NCBI GenBank assembly: GCA_028289405.1
Contig: JANQPP010000212.1
Location: 1-50,093 of the forward strand
Length of the DNA stretch: 50,093 bases
Direction: 5' to 3'
Source of the DNA: Pirellulales bacterium
GTDB lineage: Bacteria; Planctomycetota; Planctomycetia; Pirellulales; JANQPP01
Below are positions 7,771-16,735 of this stretch, piece by piece (the stretch's first letter is position 1; every line of letters begins with the position of its first letter). The notes beneath the pieces are model-generated. The model was not told the DNA's origin, did not search any database, and saw nothing but the letters and a program-made list of their open reading frames with translations. The translations under genes were made by a program, and so were the position numbers.

Positions 7771-9186
7771 ATGATACCCGTTATGGCTGAAAAAAGTGCT
7801 CCGGACGAGGCCGAGTTCGACCTGGCGTCCCTAAAAATTCTGATCGTGGATAACGAGGAGCCGCATGCCCGGGCCGTGGCGGAAAGCCTGGAACGCGTGG
7901 GGTACGTCTGCGACCTGGCGACTTCCGGTCCCGAAGGAGCCCAGCGCGTGGAAGCGGATATGTACGACATCGTGATCACCGATTTGGTGATGAACGAGGT
8001 CGATGGCCTGGGCATTTTATCGCTGGCCAAGCGCAAAAACCCCGAGGGAGAGGTGATCCTGGTCACGGGACACGGCACAATCCCCTCGGCGGTGCAGGCC
8101 ATGCAGCAGGGGGCGTTCAATTACCTGCTCAAGCCGCTGGATCTGAACCAGGTCCGCACGGTCACGCAAAAGGCCGCGGAAAACCTGCGGCTACGTCAGG
8201 CGAACGTCGAATTGCGGCGGCGGCTGGACGAAAAATTCGGCTTCGAGGGCGTGATCGGCATTAGCGGGAAGATGCATGACGTCGTCGAGCGGCTCAAACG
8301 CATCGCCCCCACCGACGCCACGGTCCTGATCCAAGGCGCGACAGGGACAGGCAAGGAATTGGTGGCCCAGGCCATCCACCAGAATTCGCCCCGCAAGAAC
8401 AAGCGGTTCGTGGCGCTGAACTGCGCGGCACTCAGCGAAAACATCTTGGAGAGCGAGCTGTTCGGGCATATCAAAGGGGCCTTCACCGACGCCTCGAATG
8501 ACCGCGTGGGCAAATTCGAGTATGCCCATCAGGGGACACTCTTCTTGGATGAAGTGGGCGACATGCCCATGCCCACGCAGATCAAACTGCTCCGCGTTTT
8601 GGAGAGTGGCGAAATCACGCGGGTTGGATCGAATGAACCGATCAAGGTGAATGTGCGGATTCTCTCCGCCACGAATCGCCAGCTCGACCAGGCGATCTCC
8701 GACAGCACGTTTCGCGGCGATCTGTACCACCGCTTGAAGGTGGTCACGATCATGCTCCCCACGCTCGCGGAGCGGCATGAAGATATCCCGCTGCTGATCG
8801 AGCATTTCATGAAACAATTCGCCAAGCGGCACCACAAGACGGTCAAGGGGATGTCGCCCGCGGCACGCCGCAAGCTGTTGGCCTACGAATGGCCGGGCAA
8901 TGTCCGCGAATTGCGGAACATCGTGGAAGGCATGGTCGTGGTCGATGTCGACGGCATCCTGGACGTGGACGACCTCGACGTGAATTGGGGAGATTCGCCG
9001 GAATCCGAGGCGGAAGCCGGACCGCCTGCCATGCATGCCCTGGTCGGTTCCCCGCTGGCGGACATCGAGCGGTATTTCATCGAGGAGACGTTGAAGGTGA
9101 CCGGAGGCAACCGCGAGGAAGCGGCACGCATCCTGGGCATCGGGGAACGGACGCTATACCGCAAACTGAAGGAATACGCTTCCTGA
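7771..9186 (+). CDS. Sigma-54-dependent response regulator, NtrC family
   Basis: A 471-residue three-domain regulator. The receiver domain (about 22-135) has the acidic pair in VDNEE, phospho-acceptor D71 (YDIVITDL) and conserved K121. The AAA+ domain (about 160-395) has Walker A GATGTGKE at 189-196, Walker B GTLFLDEVGDM, an arginine-finger region and the motif WPGNVRELRN. A Fis-type helix-turn-helix lies at about 430-470 (GNREEAARILGIGERTLYRK). Such proteins hydrolyse ATP to open sigma-54 promoter complexes after phosphorylation. The sigma-54 contact loop reads GAFTDA (236-241) rather than GAFTGA, a variant found in other family members. No histidine kinase gene is nearby, so it is an orphan regulator. 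A second in-frame ATG at 7783 could be the start. Confidence 0.9.
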   Translation: MIPVMAEKSAPDEAEFDLASLKILIVDNEEPHARAVAESLERVGYVCDLATSGPEGAQRVEADMYDIVITDLVMNEVDGLGILSLAKRKNPEGEVILVTGHGTIPSAVQAMQQGAFNYLLKPLDLNQVRTVTQKAAENLRLRQANVELRRRLDEKFGFEGVIGISGKMHDVVERLKRIAPTDATVLIQGATGTGKELVAQAIHQNSPRKNKRFVALNCAALSENILESELFGHIKGAFTDASNDRVGKFEYAHQGTLFLDEVGDMPMPTQIKLLRVLESGEITRVGSNEPIKVNVRILSATNRQLDQAISDSTFRGDLYHRLKVVTIMLPTLAERHEDIPLLIEHFMKQFAKRHHKTVKGMSPAARRKLLAYEWPGNVRELRNIVEGMVVVDVDGILDVDDLDVNWGDSPESEAEAGPPAMHALVGSPLADIERYFIEETLKVTGGNREEAARILGIGERTLYRKLKEYAS

Positions 9187-9255
9187 GGATCCGGCAGCCG
9201 AATTCTTCCCCGGGCGGCCGAACATGGAAGCGAAATCGATTGGGTTGGAGCCACG

Positions 9256-11154
9256 ATGCCCTCTATTCACCAACTCCCGCCGAGCGTGGTCAACAAGATC
9301 GCCGCCGGAGAAGTTGTGGAACGTCCCGCCAGTGTCGTTAAGGAATTGCTGGAGAACGCCGTCGATGCCCAGCCGCGGCGGATCGACCTTTCCGTCGCTA
9401 AGGGCGGTCTCGATTGGATTCGCGTGGCGGATGACGGGACCGGAATCGATCCCGATGAATTGGAATTGGCCGTGACCAGCCATGCCACGAGCAAAATCCA
9501 AGACGCGGACGATCTGTTTCACGTCGGTACGCTCGGATTTCGCGGGGAAGCGCTCGCCTCCATCGCGGAAATCAGCCATTTGACCCTCCGCAGCCGCCGC
9601 CAAGGGAACGAGCATGGCGCTGAATTGCGCGTGCGTTGCGGTCAGCGCGATCCGTACGAACCGGCAGCATGCCCCGTGGGCACGGTGGTCGAGATTCGTA
9701 ATCTATTCGCCAGCACGCCGGTGCGACGGAGATTCCTGCGCACGCCGCAGACGGAAATGGGACACGTCAGCGAAGCCTTCGCCCGCATCGCCTTGGCCTG
9801 GCCCACAATTCACTTCACATTGCGGCACAACGACCGGCTGCTGCATGACTTGCCCCCCGCGTCCGACCGGCAGCAGCGCATCGCCGCTTTTTTCGGGCAA
9901 GAGTTGGTGGAACAATTGCTTCCCGTGGATAGCATGGACGAGGCCATTCGGCTGTCGGGATTCGTGGCCAAACCGGTTCAAAACCGCGCTACCACGCGGA
10001 TGCAATATTTCTTCCTCAATGGGCGCCACTTTCGTGACCGAGGGCTTCAGCACGCCTTGGGAGAAGCCTATCGCGGCCTGTTGATGACCGGCCGGCAGCC
10101 GATCGCGTTCCTCTGGTTCGACATGCCTCCCGAAGATGTGGATGTGAACGTCCATCCCACGAAAACCGAAGTGCGGTTTCAAGACAGTGGGCGGCATTAC
10201 GCACAACTTTTGGGCACGCTGCGGAAGCTGTTTTTAAGCGCCGATCTGAATGCCACGGCGCGGATTCCCTCCCAGGCGGCAAACTCCTCGGGCTTGGCGG
10301 AAGCGGCCTCCACCGAAAACAACCAGCAAGCTTTGGCCGCCTGGGCCAAGGGGCAGCTCTCCCTGCCAGCTTCCTCGGATCCCGCGAAGCATGTCGCGCA
10401 TTATCCCGGAACCAGCGGGGAAGCCGCGGTTCCTTCCTGGTCCGGCGGATCGGGAAACGCGCACACGGATCCGTTGGAACTGCGCGAATTCACGGCACCC
10501 GCCTCCGCCATCCATGAGCCGACGGTGCCTGCGACTTCACCGCCAGCCGCCCGGCCCATGAGCGAGCCAGGCGATGCCCTGGGGGGCCGAGGCGCGCTGC
10601 AGATGCACAACCGATACCTCGTCTGTGAGAACGACAGCGGCATCGAGATCATTGACCAACACGCCTTGCACGAGCGAATCCTCTATGAGCAATTGCGGCT
10701 GCGGATCGAGACCGAACAACTCGACGTCCAGCGGCTTTTGGTGCCGCTCTCCCTGGACGTGACGGCGGAGGAATACGCGGCCGTGGAACGGGCCGGTTCG
10801 CGGTTGCGCGAAGTCGGCTTGGAGGTCGAGGGATTTGGTGGTACGTCGCTGTTGTTGCGGGGCTACCCGGCCATCTTGGACCGCGCGGATCCGGCCAAGC
10901 TGCTCCGGGACGTGATCGACTTTCTCGCCACCCGAGGCAGAAGTCCGGACGCGTCGGAAATCATCGACCACATCTTGCACCTGATGGCCTGCAAGGCGGC
11001 GGTCAAGGCGGGAGATCCCTTGGAGGACGAGGAGATCGCCGCGTTACTGGAGCAGCGGCATGCGAACCGTTACACTCACCATTGTCCCCATGGCCGGCCC
11101 ACTTCCCTGGTGTTCACCCGGGAAGCGCTAGACCGGCAATTCGGGCGAACATGA
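9256..11154 (+). CDS. mutL: DNA mismatch repair protein MutL (endonuclease type)
   Basis: A 632-residue protein with the GHKL ATPase domain (residues 1-330). It shows the N-terminal signature IAAGEVVERPASVVKELLEN, ADDGTGIDPDEL, TLGFRGEALASIAEI and the VNVHPTKTEVRF motif. A variable linker (about 345-445) rich in Ser, Pro and Ala follows. The C-terminal dimerisation domain carries the metal-binding nuclease motif DQHALHERILYE at 467-478, which fits DQHA(X)2E(X)4E, plus ACKAAVKAGD and CPHGRP. The protein should therefore nick DNA itself, as in bacteria that lack MutH. It begins 69 bases after the NtrC-type gene and heads a run of housekeeping genes. The ATG at 9256 gives the canonical N-terminus. 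Confidence 0.97.
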   Translation: MPSIHQLPPSVVNKIAAGEVVERPASVVKELLENAVDAQPRRIDLSVAKGGLDWIRVADDGTGIDPDELELAVTSHATSKIQDADDLFHVGTLGFRGEALASIAEISHLTLRSRRQGNEHGAELRVRCGQRDPYEPAACPVGTVVEIRNLFASTPVRRRFLRTPQTEMGHVSEAFARIALAWPTIHFTLRHNDRLLHDLPPASDRQQRIAAFFGQELVEQLLPVDSMDEAIRLSGFVAKPVQNRATTRMQYFFLNGRHFRDRGLQHALGEAYRGLLMTGRQPIAFLWFDMPPEDVDVNVHPTKTEVRFQDSGRHYAQLLGTLRKLFLSADLNATARIPSQAANSSGLAEAASTENNQQALAAWAKGQLSLPASSDPAKHVAHYPGTSGEAAVPSWSGGSGNAHTDPLELREFTAPASAIHEPTVPATSPPAARPMSEPGDALGGRGALQMHNRYLVCENDSGIEIIDQHALHERILYEQLRLRIETEQLDVQRLLVPLSLDVTAEEYAAVERAGSRLREVGLEVEGFGGTSLLLRGYPAILDRADPAKLLRDVIDFLATRGRSPDASEIIDHILHLMACKAAVKAGDPLEDEEIAALLEQRHANRYTHHCPHGRPTSLVFTREALDRQFGRT

Positions 11155-11296
11155 CCGCGCAGGTATGGCGGAGGCCCGCTCTCGGGGAAGTTGCCGATTT
11201 TCCCATTCGGGTACCATGCGGTCGCTCCCTGTCTCCGTCGAGTGGCGGGAAGATGGTCTCCGTCTTTTCAACGAGCACGCACCCCAGGGTATCTCG

Positions 11297-12784
11297 ATGA
11301 TTTGTGTGAGCGTGGGCCGAGGGAGGCACAAGCACGTCGCGGCGGAACATCGGCATCTTGTCGAGCAGGGTGCCCCTTTAGTCGAATTGCGTCTCGACTA
11401 CATCAACGGCGAAGTCAAACTCCCGCGAATACTTCCTGATCGGCCAGGACCGGTGGTGGTCACTTGCCGGCGGGCTCGGGACGGTGGCAAATGGACCGGG
11501 GACGAACCGTCCCGGCTGTTGTTGCTGCGGGCCGCCATCGCCGCCGGGGTGGAATACATCGATTTGGAAGAGGATATTGCCTCACAGATTCCGCGCTACG
11601 GCGCGACCAAGCGGATCATCAGTCTGCATGACTTTCGCAAGACGCCGGAAAATTTGGAAGAAATCCATGCCCGGCTGGCTAGCCTCGACGCGGACATCGT
11701 GAAATTGGCCACGCTGGCCAACTCGCCGCATGACAACGTGCGGATGCTGCGTCTGATTGAGAACAGCAAAATACCGACCGTGGCGATTTGCATGGGAGAC
11801 ATGGGCACTCCGTCGCGGATTTTGGCGGGGAAGTTCGGTGCTCCCTTAACCTATGCCACGTTTCATCAGGAACGGTCCTTGGCACCGGGACAGCTCAGTT
11901 ACGAGCAGATGTTTCGAATCTATCGTTACCACCAGATCACGCCCTCCACGCAGGTCTACGGCGTCGTGGCGGACCCGATTGGACACAGCCTCAGCCCGCT
12001 GTTGCACAACGCGGCCTTCCAAGACGCGGACTTGGACTGCGTGTACGTCCCCTTTCGCGTGCCCGCCGAGGATTTGGACACCTTTCTCGATGAGGCCCCA
12101 GCGCTGGGCGTCCGCGGGCTGAGCGTGACCATCCCCCACAAAGAGGCGGTCGTGCCCCGGCTCAAGAAGATGGATAAAGCCGTCAAGGGAATCGGGGCCG
12201 CCAACACGATCCTGTTCCAAGAGGATGGCCTGTTTGGATATAACACCGACTATCGCGCCGCGATGGACAGCCTCGAAGCCCTGCTCCGCCAAGAAGGCTT
12301 AAAGAAAGAATACCTGGCTGGGAAGAAGGCCCTCGTGTTGGGGGCCGGCGGCGCGGCCAAGGCGATTGCTTTCGGACTGCTGCGGCGGGAGATGAAGGTG
12401 CATGTTTCCGGCAGAACCCGGGAACGCGCCAATAGCCTCGCGGCACGCATTGGCTGCCAGACGATTGATTGGGATAACCGGCATTCGCTCCGTCCGCACG
12501 TCTTGGTGAACTGCACGCCCGTCGGCATGCATCCTCATGTCGACGAAACGCCGTTCGACAAGTCCCATCTGCAGGAGTCCATGATCGTCTTCGACACCGT
12601 GTACAACCCCGAACACACTCTCCTGGTGAAAGAGGCACGTGCCCAGTCATGTAAGGTCATTACGGGAGTCGAGATGTTCGTCCGCCAGGCGGCGTTGCAG
12701 TTCGAATTGTTCACCGAGCACGAACCGCCGGCCAAATTGATGCGGGAAACGCTCAAGCGAGCGACCGGAGCGGCCAAATTTTAA
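11297..12784 (+). CDS. aroDE: Bifunctional type I 3-dehydroquinate dehydratase / shikimate dehydrogenase
   Basis: A 495-residue fusion of two consecutive shikimate-pathway enzymes. Residues 1-210 are a type I dehydroquinase: catalytic H111 in ISLHDF, Schiff-base K136 in DIVKLATLA and the Glu of EYIDLEE. Residues 215-490 are shikimate dehydrogenase: GHSLSPLLHNAAF, SVTIPHKEA (catalytic Lys), GYNTDY, the NADP-binding loop GAGGAAKAIAFGL and NCTPVGM. The fusion converts 3-dehydroquinate to shikimate, and the next gene is shikimate kinase. The ATG at 11297 is chosen because the family begins there (MICVSVGRGRH) and CAGGG lies upstream; an upstream ATG at 11165 adds 44 unconserved residues. The same fusion order occurs in plants and chlamydiae (recalled), the latter in the same PVC superphylum. 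Confidence 0.94.
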   Translation: MICVSVGRGRHKHVAAEHRHLVEQGAPLVELRLDYINGEVKLPRILPDRPGPVVVTCRRARDGGKWTGDEPSRLLLLRAAIAAGVEYIDLEEDIASQIPRYGATKRIISLHDFRKTPENLEEIHARLASLDADIVKLATLANSPHDNVRMLRLIENSKIPTVAICMGDMGTPSRILAGKFGAPLTYATFHQERSLAPGQLSYEQMFRIYRYHQITPSTQVYGVVADPIGHSLSPLLHNAAFQDADLDCVYVPFRVPAEDLDTFLDEAPALGVRGLSVTIPHKEAVVPRLKKMDKAVKGIGAANTILFQEDGLFGYNTDYRAAMDSLEALLRQEGLKKEYLAGKKALVLGAGGAAKAIAFGLLRREMKVHVSGRTRERANSLAARIGCQTIDWDNRHSLRPHVLVNCTPVGMHPHVDETPFDKSHLQESMIVFDTVYNPEHTLLVKEARAQSCKVITGVEMFVRQAALQFELFTEHEPPAKLMRETLKRATGAAKF

Positions 12785-12857
12785 GACTCCAAAAAACAGG
12801 GTGGGGAGCAAGGAGGATGCGATCGCGGAAGGTTCCCCCAAATCGGAGAAGCGGCGC

Positions 12858-13403
12858 GTGTCAAACCCTCACGGTGGCATGAATTTGATTCTCATCGGCT
12901 ATCGCGGCACGGGCAAGACGACTCTGGCCCAAATTTTGGCTCAACGCCTGGGGTGGGAGTGGCGCGACTCGGACCGCGAAATCGAGCAGCGTGCCGGCAA
13001 GTCCATCGCCCAAATTTTCCAGGAGGACGGAGAACCGGCCTTCCGCGATCTGGAAGCGAAAGCAATCGCCGATCTGGTCCGCCGCAGCCGTACCATCGTG
13101 GCCACGGGAGGAGGGGCCGTGATCCGCGAGGAGAACCGCACGCAACTGCGGTCGGCCGGACCGGTGGTGTGGCTGCAGGCCAGCCCGGAAGCCATCAATG
13201 ACCGATTGCGTAGCGATGGAACTACCTCGTCCCGCCGGCCGCGCCTCACGGACCTGTCGGCTTTGGAGGAAATCGTGCAGGGGCTGAAACATCGGCGGAC
13301 CTGGTACCAAGAGTGTGCCGACCTGGAGCTTTCCACCGAGGATGTTTCGCCCGAGGAACTCGCCACGGTGATCTTGAAGCAACTCAATCTCCCTTCTGCG
13401 TAG
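12858..13403 (+). CDS. aroK: Shikimate kinase
   Basis: A 181-residue P-loop kinase phosphorylating shikimate at O3. It has Walker A GYRGTGKTT at the N-terminus, shikimate-binding DSDREIE, the EPAFRDLEA segment, ATGGGAV and, in the lid, RPRLTD. It directly follows the AroD-AroE fusion, so three successive pathway steps are adjacent. The start is unclear: GTG 12858 has GGAG nine bases upstream and is used here; ATG 12879 starts exactly at the conserved MNLILIGYRG; and GTG 12801 would add 19 poorly conserved residues. Confidence 0.93.
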   Translation: MSNPHGGMNLILIGYRGTGKTTLAQILAQRLGWEWRDSDREIEQRAGKSIAQIFQEDGEPAFRDLEAKAIADLVRRSRTIVATGGGAVIREENRTQLRSAGPVVWLQASPEAINDRLRSDGTTSSRRPRLTDLSALEEIVQGLKHRRTWYQECADLELSTEDVSPEELATVILKQLNLPSA

Positions 13404-13416
13404 GTAATCGTTCTTG

Positions 13417-14727
13417 ATGGAAACGTTCGTGGATGGATTCCTGCAAATTCCCTGGGAAGGCCGCCTCTGCTTGGCTTTTCTCTGGGGATTGGCGTGTGGT
13501 GCCTTCGCCAACTGGGGGATCTATCGTTTCGCCTGGCAACCGCGACTGATCAGTCCTTGGTCTGGTAGGACACCGCCTGGCATGCCGTCGAGGCCCTGGT
13601 GGAGCCGCATACCCTTGGTTGGCTGGTGGGGCTTGCGGCAGGAAAGCCCGGTTCATGGGAAGGCATTTTGGGTGCGGCCCATGCTGATCGAACTGGCGCT
13701 GGGCACGCTCTTCGCGGCGCTCTATGTCTTTGAAATTCGAGGGTGGGAAGAAAAATGGTGGACGATCGTGCCGCTGCTGCGAGTCGTGGAACCGGTCCCT
13801 GCGGGCCATCCTTCGCCGCTGGTGATCGCGCATGTCCAATTTTTCAGCCAAACCGTGTTGATCACATTGCTGAGCGTGGCGTCATTCATTGATGTCGATG
13901 AACGTTACATTCCAGATCAGATCACGATACCTGGTACGCTGCTCGGTCTGCTTTTCGCGGCGTTCTATCCCTGGTCGCTGCTCCCCGCCGGCGGCATCGA
14001 CCCCGACACAGACCAAGCCGTGATCGACTTCCTACGTTGCACGTCGACCTTGCCGATTTCCGAGGTGTTTCCCGGGTTCGAGCATCCGCCGGGGCTGGCG
14101 GTGGGAGTGTTGATTTTCGTGGGCTGGTGTTTCGCTCTCTCGCCCCGGGTTTGGAAAACGCGGCGGGGCTTTTCCGTTGCCGCACGGATCTTCGTGGCGC
14201 GCCTGCTCCGCGATCCTTTTACCTGGTTCATGGCCATTCTCGCTGTTTGCGGCAGCGTCGCGATTGGACTCGCCTGGTGGCGCGGCGGCTTCATGTGGGA
14301 GGGGCTCTTCACGTCGCTCGTGGGAATGCTGGGGGGAGGCGGATTGATTTGGATGATCCGCCTGATCGGTGCCGCCGTGCTGCGGAAAGAGGCCATGGGA
14401 TTTGGAGACGTCACCCTCATGGCCATGATCGGCGCGTTTCTCGGCTGGCAAGCTTCCTTGGCCGTCTTTTTTCTCTCTCCCTTCGCGGCGCTCCTCGTGT
14501 GCGCGGTGCAATGGCTCCTGCACCGAGAGAATGAGATCTACTTCGGGCCGTTCCTCTCGCTGGCGGCGCTCTTCGTGATCTTCCGCTGGGGATCGATGTG
14601 GATGCAACTTTGGCCGGTGTTTAGCATTCCCTGGCTTGTACCGGTCGCGCTGCTGGTTTGTTTCGTGTTGATGGCCGTATTGCTAGGCGCGTTTCGCCTG
14701 GCTGCCAAGGCTCGTGGTTCACGTTGA
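13417..14727 (+). CDS. Prepilin peptidase, A24 family (enlarged)
   Basis: A 436-residue multi-pass membrane aspartic protease of the type IV prepilin peptidase family, which cleaves class III leader peptides of pilins and pseudopilins. Both catalytic motifs are visible: FIDVDERYIPDQ (D159/D161) and GFGDVTLMAMIGAFLGW (G328-D331). It is much longer than the usual 230-290 residues. The extra length lies in an insert between the motifs (about 185-300) and in the long C-terminus. The zinc-binding CxxC pairs found near the N-terminus of classical PilD are absent. The ATG at 13417 is preferred to the adjacent TTG at 13414. It starts 13 bases after aroK. No pilin gene is in the window, so its substrates are encoded elsewhere. 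Confidence 0.87.
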   Translation: METFVDGFLQIPWEGRLCLAFLWGLACGAFANWGIYRFAWQPRLISPWSGRTPPGMPSRPWWSRIPLVGWWGLRQESPVHGKAFWVRPMLIELALGTLFAALYVFEIRGWEEKWWTIVPLLRVVEPVPAGHPSPLVIAHVQFFSQTVLITLLSVASFIDVDERYIPDQITIPGTLLGLLFAAFYPWSLLPAGGIDPDTDQAVIDFLRCTSTLPISEVFPGFEHPPGLAVGVLIFVGWCFALSPRVWKTRRGFSVAARIFVARLLRDPFTWFMAILAVCGSVAIGLAWWRGGFMWEGLFTSLVGMLGGGGLIWMIRLIGAAVLRKEAMGFGDVTLMAMIGAFLGWQASLAVFFLSPFAALLVCAVQWLLHRENEIYFGPFLSLAALFVIFRWGSMWMQLWPVFSIPWLVPVALLVCFVLMAVLLGAFRLAAKARGSR

Positions 14728-14745
14728 GGCGGATCGCGACGCCAC

Positions 14746-14816
14746 GGTGTGCAGTACGTGCTATATACAGGGAGCGCATCGCGCTGATCTCGACCCCCCA
14801 AGACGTACTGCCCACC
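14746..14816. other. Long inverted-repeat element, possible structured RNA
   Basis: GCAGTACGT (751-759 of the 14 kb block) pairs perfectly with ACGTACTGC (14803-14811), and GGTG (14746-14749) with CACC (14813-14816) across one mismatch. The 43-base interior holds a nested AGCGC/GCGCT hairpin and GGG/CCC runs. It lies between the prepilin peptidase and the next gene and could be a leader structure, a terminator without a U-run, or a small RNA. Confidence 0.4.
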
Positions 14817-14839
14817 TCGTAATGACACGGTAATGCCAG

Positions 14840-15343
14840 ATGCCGCTGTATGAAACGATTCGTGATCTGGAAACTGGCCAACAGCGACTGCGGGCGCGCC
14901 GTTACGGCGTGATCCGTATGCGGCATGAGGCGTTTGATTCCGTATTGCTGCGGCCCTATCCAAAAATCGCCACACTCGCGGATGTCTGGTGGGGAAACCG
15001 CCACCATGAAAACTGTGCGGGAGACGCCTGTTGGTTGTACTACAATCAGCCGTGGGGATTCGACAACTTCTTGGCTTTGCGTTACATCGTCACCTCCCAG
15101 GGGACAAGCTACGCCATGTTTCGCGGAGCGTTGCGAGTCCTGGATTACATCGCCCGTGTCAAAGGGAGTGATGCGCTGCTCTGCGACGTGTCCAATGCCC
15201 GCATCTCCGATCGTCTGCTGAAGCGTTTGGGCTGGGAACCGCACAAGCCGAGCCAGTGGCATCGAAATTTCATCAAGCGGTTTTATGGCGAATATCCGAA
15301 ATCGGCTTTCCAACTCATTGGTCGTAAACCGCGGCTCGCCTGA
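14840..15343 (+). CDS. Conserved hypothetical protein, possibly acetyltransferase-like
   Basis: A 167-residue cytosolic protein with no signal peptide or membrane segment. Aromatic-rich motifs LADVWWGNRHHENCAGD and LYYNQPWGFDNFLALRY suggest a defined fold. The C-terminal part, SDRLLKRLGWEPHKPSQWHRN, is reminiscent of the last helix-strand unit of GNAT acetyltransferases, where a second-tier comparison of rank or side chain occurs. I do not recognise a named family. It is convergent with a genuine GNAT gene 61 bases downstream. The inverted repeat at 14746-14816 lies just upstream and could be in its leader. Confidence 0.72.
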   Translation: MPLYETIRDLETGQQRLRARRYGVIRMRHEAFDSVLLRPYPKIATLADVWWGNRHHENCAGDACWLYYNQPWGFDNFLALRYIVTSQGTSYAMFRGALRVLDYIARVKGSDALLCDVSNARISDRLLKRLGWEPHKPSQWHRNFIKRFYGEYPKSAFQLIGRKPRLA

Positions 15344-15404
15344 AGAAAAAATCGAACCGGTATACCAGACAAAGTCGAGTGCCGTGAGATGACTGGACGG
15401 CGCG

Positions 15405-15977
15405 TCACATGGGCAGGGCCATCTCCGCGACCGGCTCGGCAACCTTGTACAACGTCTTGACCTTTTCAAAACCGAGCCGTTGATAGAGCCGCACGGCGTG
15501 CCGGTTTTTCGCCGTCACTTCCAGATAAGCTGAATGCAGGCCCTGGTATTGGAACCCGCGTAATGCCTGAAGCAGCAGGCAGGTTCCCAGCCCCAACCCA
15601 CGGAATTCTCCACGGATGCCGAGGTTTTGCACCGCGCCATAACCCTGCTTGTCGCGAATGCCTTGGATCGTTCCACAATAGACGTACCCTTGAGGCTCCT
15701 CCCGGCCAATCAGCCAGGTTGCCTCGGGGAGAAAGCCGGGCTTGCGCGAAATGTCCTCCATCAGTCGCAGGCAGCCGTGATAGTCACCGAGACAAGGAAA
15801 GACATCCGCGTCGATCTCGCCACGAAAGCTGAGATATTTCGTGCGGGCATGAATCTCCAGAAGAGAAAGATCCCAGGGAATGAGGCGAAATGCCTCCAGA
15901 ATCGGCGTTGTGATTTCCACGCCCGCAAGCGGAATCTCCATGCGAAACCGCTTGAAATATTTCAGCCCCAGAGACAT
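15405..15977 (-). CDS. GNAT-family N-acetyltransferase
   Basis: A 190-residue protein whose second half is a GNAT domain. The acetyl-CoA pyrophosphate-binding segment reads RGEFRGLGLGTCLLLQAL (about 128-145), followed by the strand HSAYLEVTAKNRHAVRLYQRLGF (about 152-174), the usual motif A and motif B arrangement. Length is slightly above the common 150-170 because of an N-terminal extension. The acceptor substrate cannot be told from sequence. The gene stands alone on the minus strand, and its upstream 758-base region contains no other gene. Confidence 0.85.
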   Translation of the reverse strand: MSLGLKYFKRFRMEIPLAGVEITTPILEAFRLIPWDLSLLEIHARTKYLSFRGEIDADVFPCLGDYHGCLRLMEDISRKPGFLPEATWLIGREEPQGYVYCGTIQGIRDKQGYGAVQNLGIRGEFRGLGLGTCLLLQALRGFQYQGLHSAYLEVTAKNRHAVRLYQRLGFEKVKTLYKVAEPVAEMALPM

Positions 15978-16735
15978 GGCACGGTCCTGATCTCGCCTGT
16001 CACACCCATTCGATCCCTGGAAACTCCGGGGCCACGGCCAACGCTACTGACGCCTGCGTTGCCAATGTCCCCGAGGGCGACCAGCGGAAGCCCGGAAAAC
16101 TAGGGCAAAGCCACTGGTGTCGTGGGAGACATTAGCTATACAGCCATCAATAAGTCCTTCAAAACACGCGAAGGCCCAAAATCAATCTATCCGTGTGTGG
16201 AATTTGGGTCAACTTTTCATGCGGTGGCGGCTTATTCGATTTTTTTCTCAAAACGGAACGCGCCGTGCCGTCCGACCCCATTGGTCCCACATAATGGAAA
16301 ATAGGTTGTTCGCTTCCTGCGGGACTGCCGTGGAATTCCTCACGCCCGTTTCGACAGGATTTTGTTCGCTTGAGCCGGCCAAACCATGCTGACTGGATCA
16401 CTTGAATTGGTCCAAACGATCATGCGGATTCAGAGGCAGCGGTCCATTGAAATGCATCTTCGCGAAGATCCGCAAAATCCCCAAGCTGAGTTTCAAACCG
16501 CCCGTGAATCGCCAAATCGTGACTCGCGTCGCCATGCCGTTGGCCACGCAGTGTGGCACGATAGCTCTTTGAGCAATGCCACCGGCCGTCAAATCGATTT
16601 CCCGGATCGTGCCTGAAACTTGCCCTGCCGTTTACAATGAATGCTGGGGGATTGCCAAAGCCCAAGACGATTGCGGGGACGCGGGTGGCGTCGCGATCTC
16701 TGGACTTGGGAAACGATTTTTTATCGCGAGACATA
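15978..16735. other. 758-base intergenic region
   Basis: Lower in GC than its surroundings and flanked by divergent genes. Short open frames exist on both strands but none has a ribosome binding site, codon bias or recognisable product. The only distinct structure I see is the 14-base palindrome at 16456-16469. A TACAAT near 16631 might be a -10 element for the downstream kinase-like gene, but no good -35 accompanies it. Confidence 0.4.
16456..16469. repeat. 14-base perfect palindrome
   Basis: ATCTTCGCGAAGAT is its own reverse complement. It lies about 270 bases before the pseudokinase gene in otherwise featureless intergenic DNA. It could be a regulator binding site; no partner copy was noticed in the window. 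Confidence 0.4.

Noticed and set aside
8191..9036. 281-codon minus-strand open frame opposite the NtrC-type gene
   Set aside because: The plus-strand frame has every domain of a known family; the antisense frame is rich in His, Arg and Gly with no motif.
16117..16592. Short open frames in the long intergenic region
   Set aside because: No ribosome binding site, no codon bias and no recognisable product; not supported as genes.
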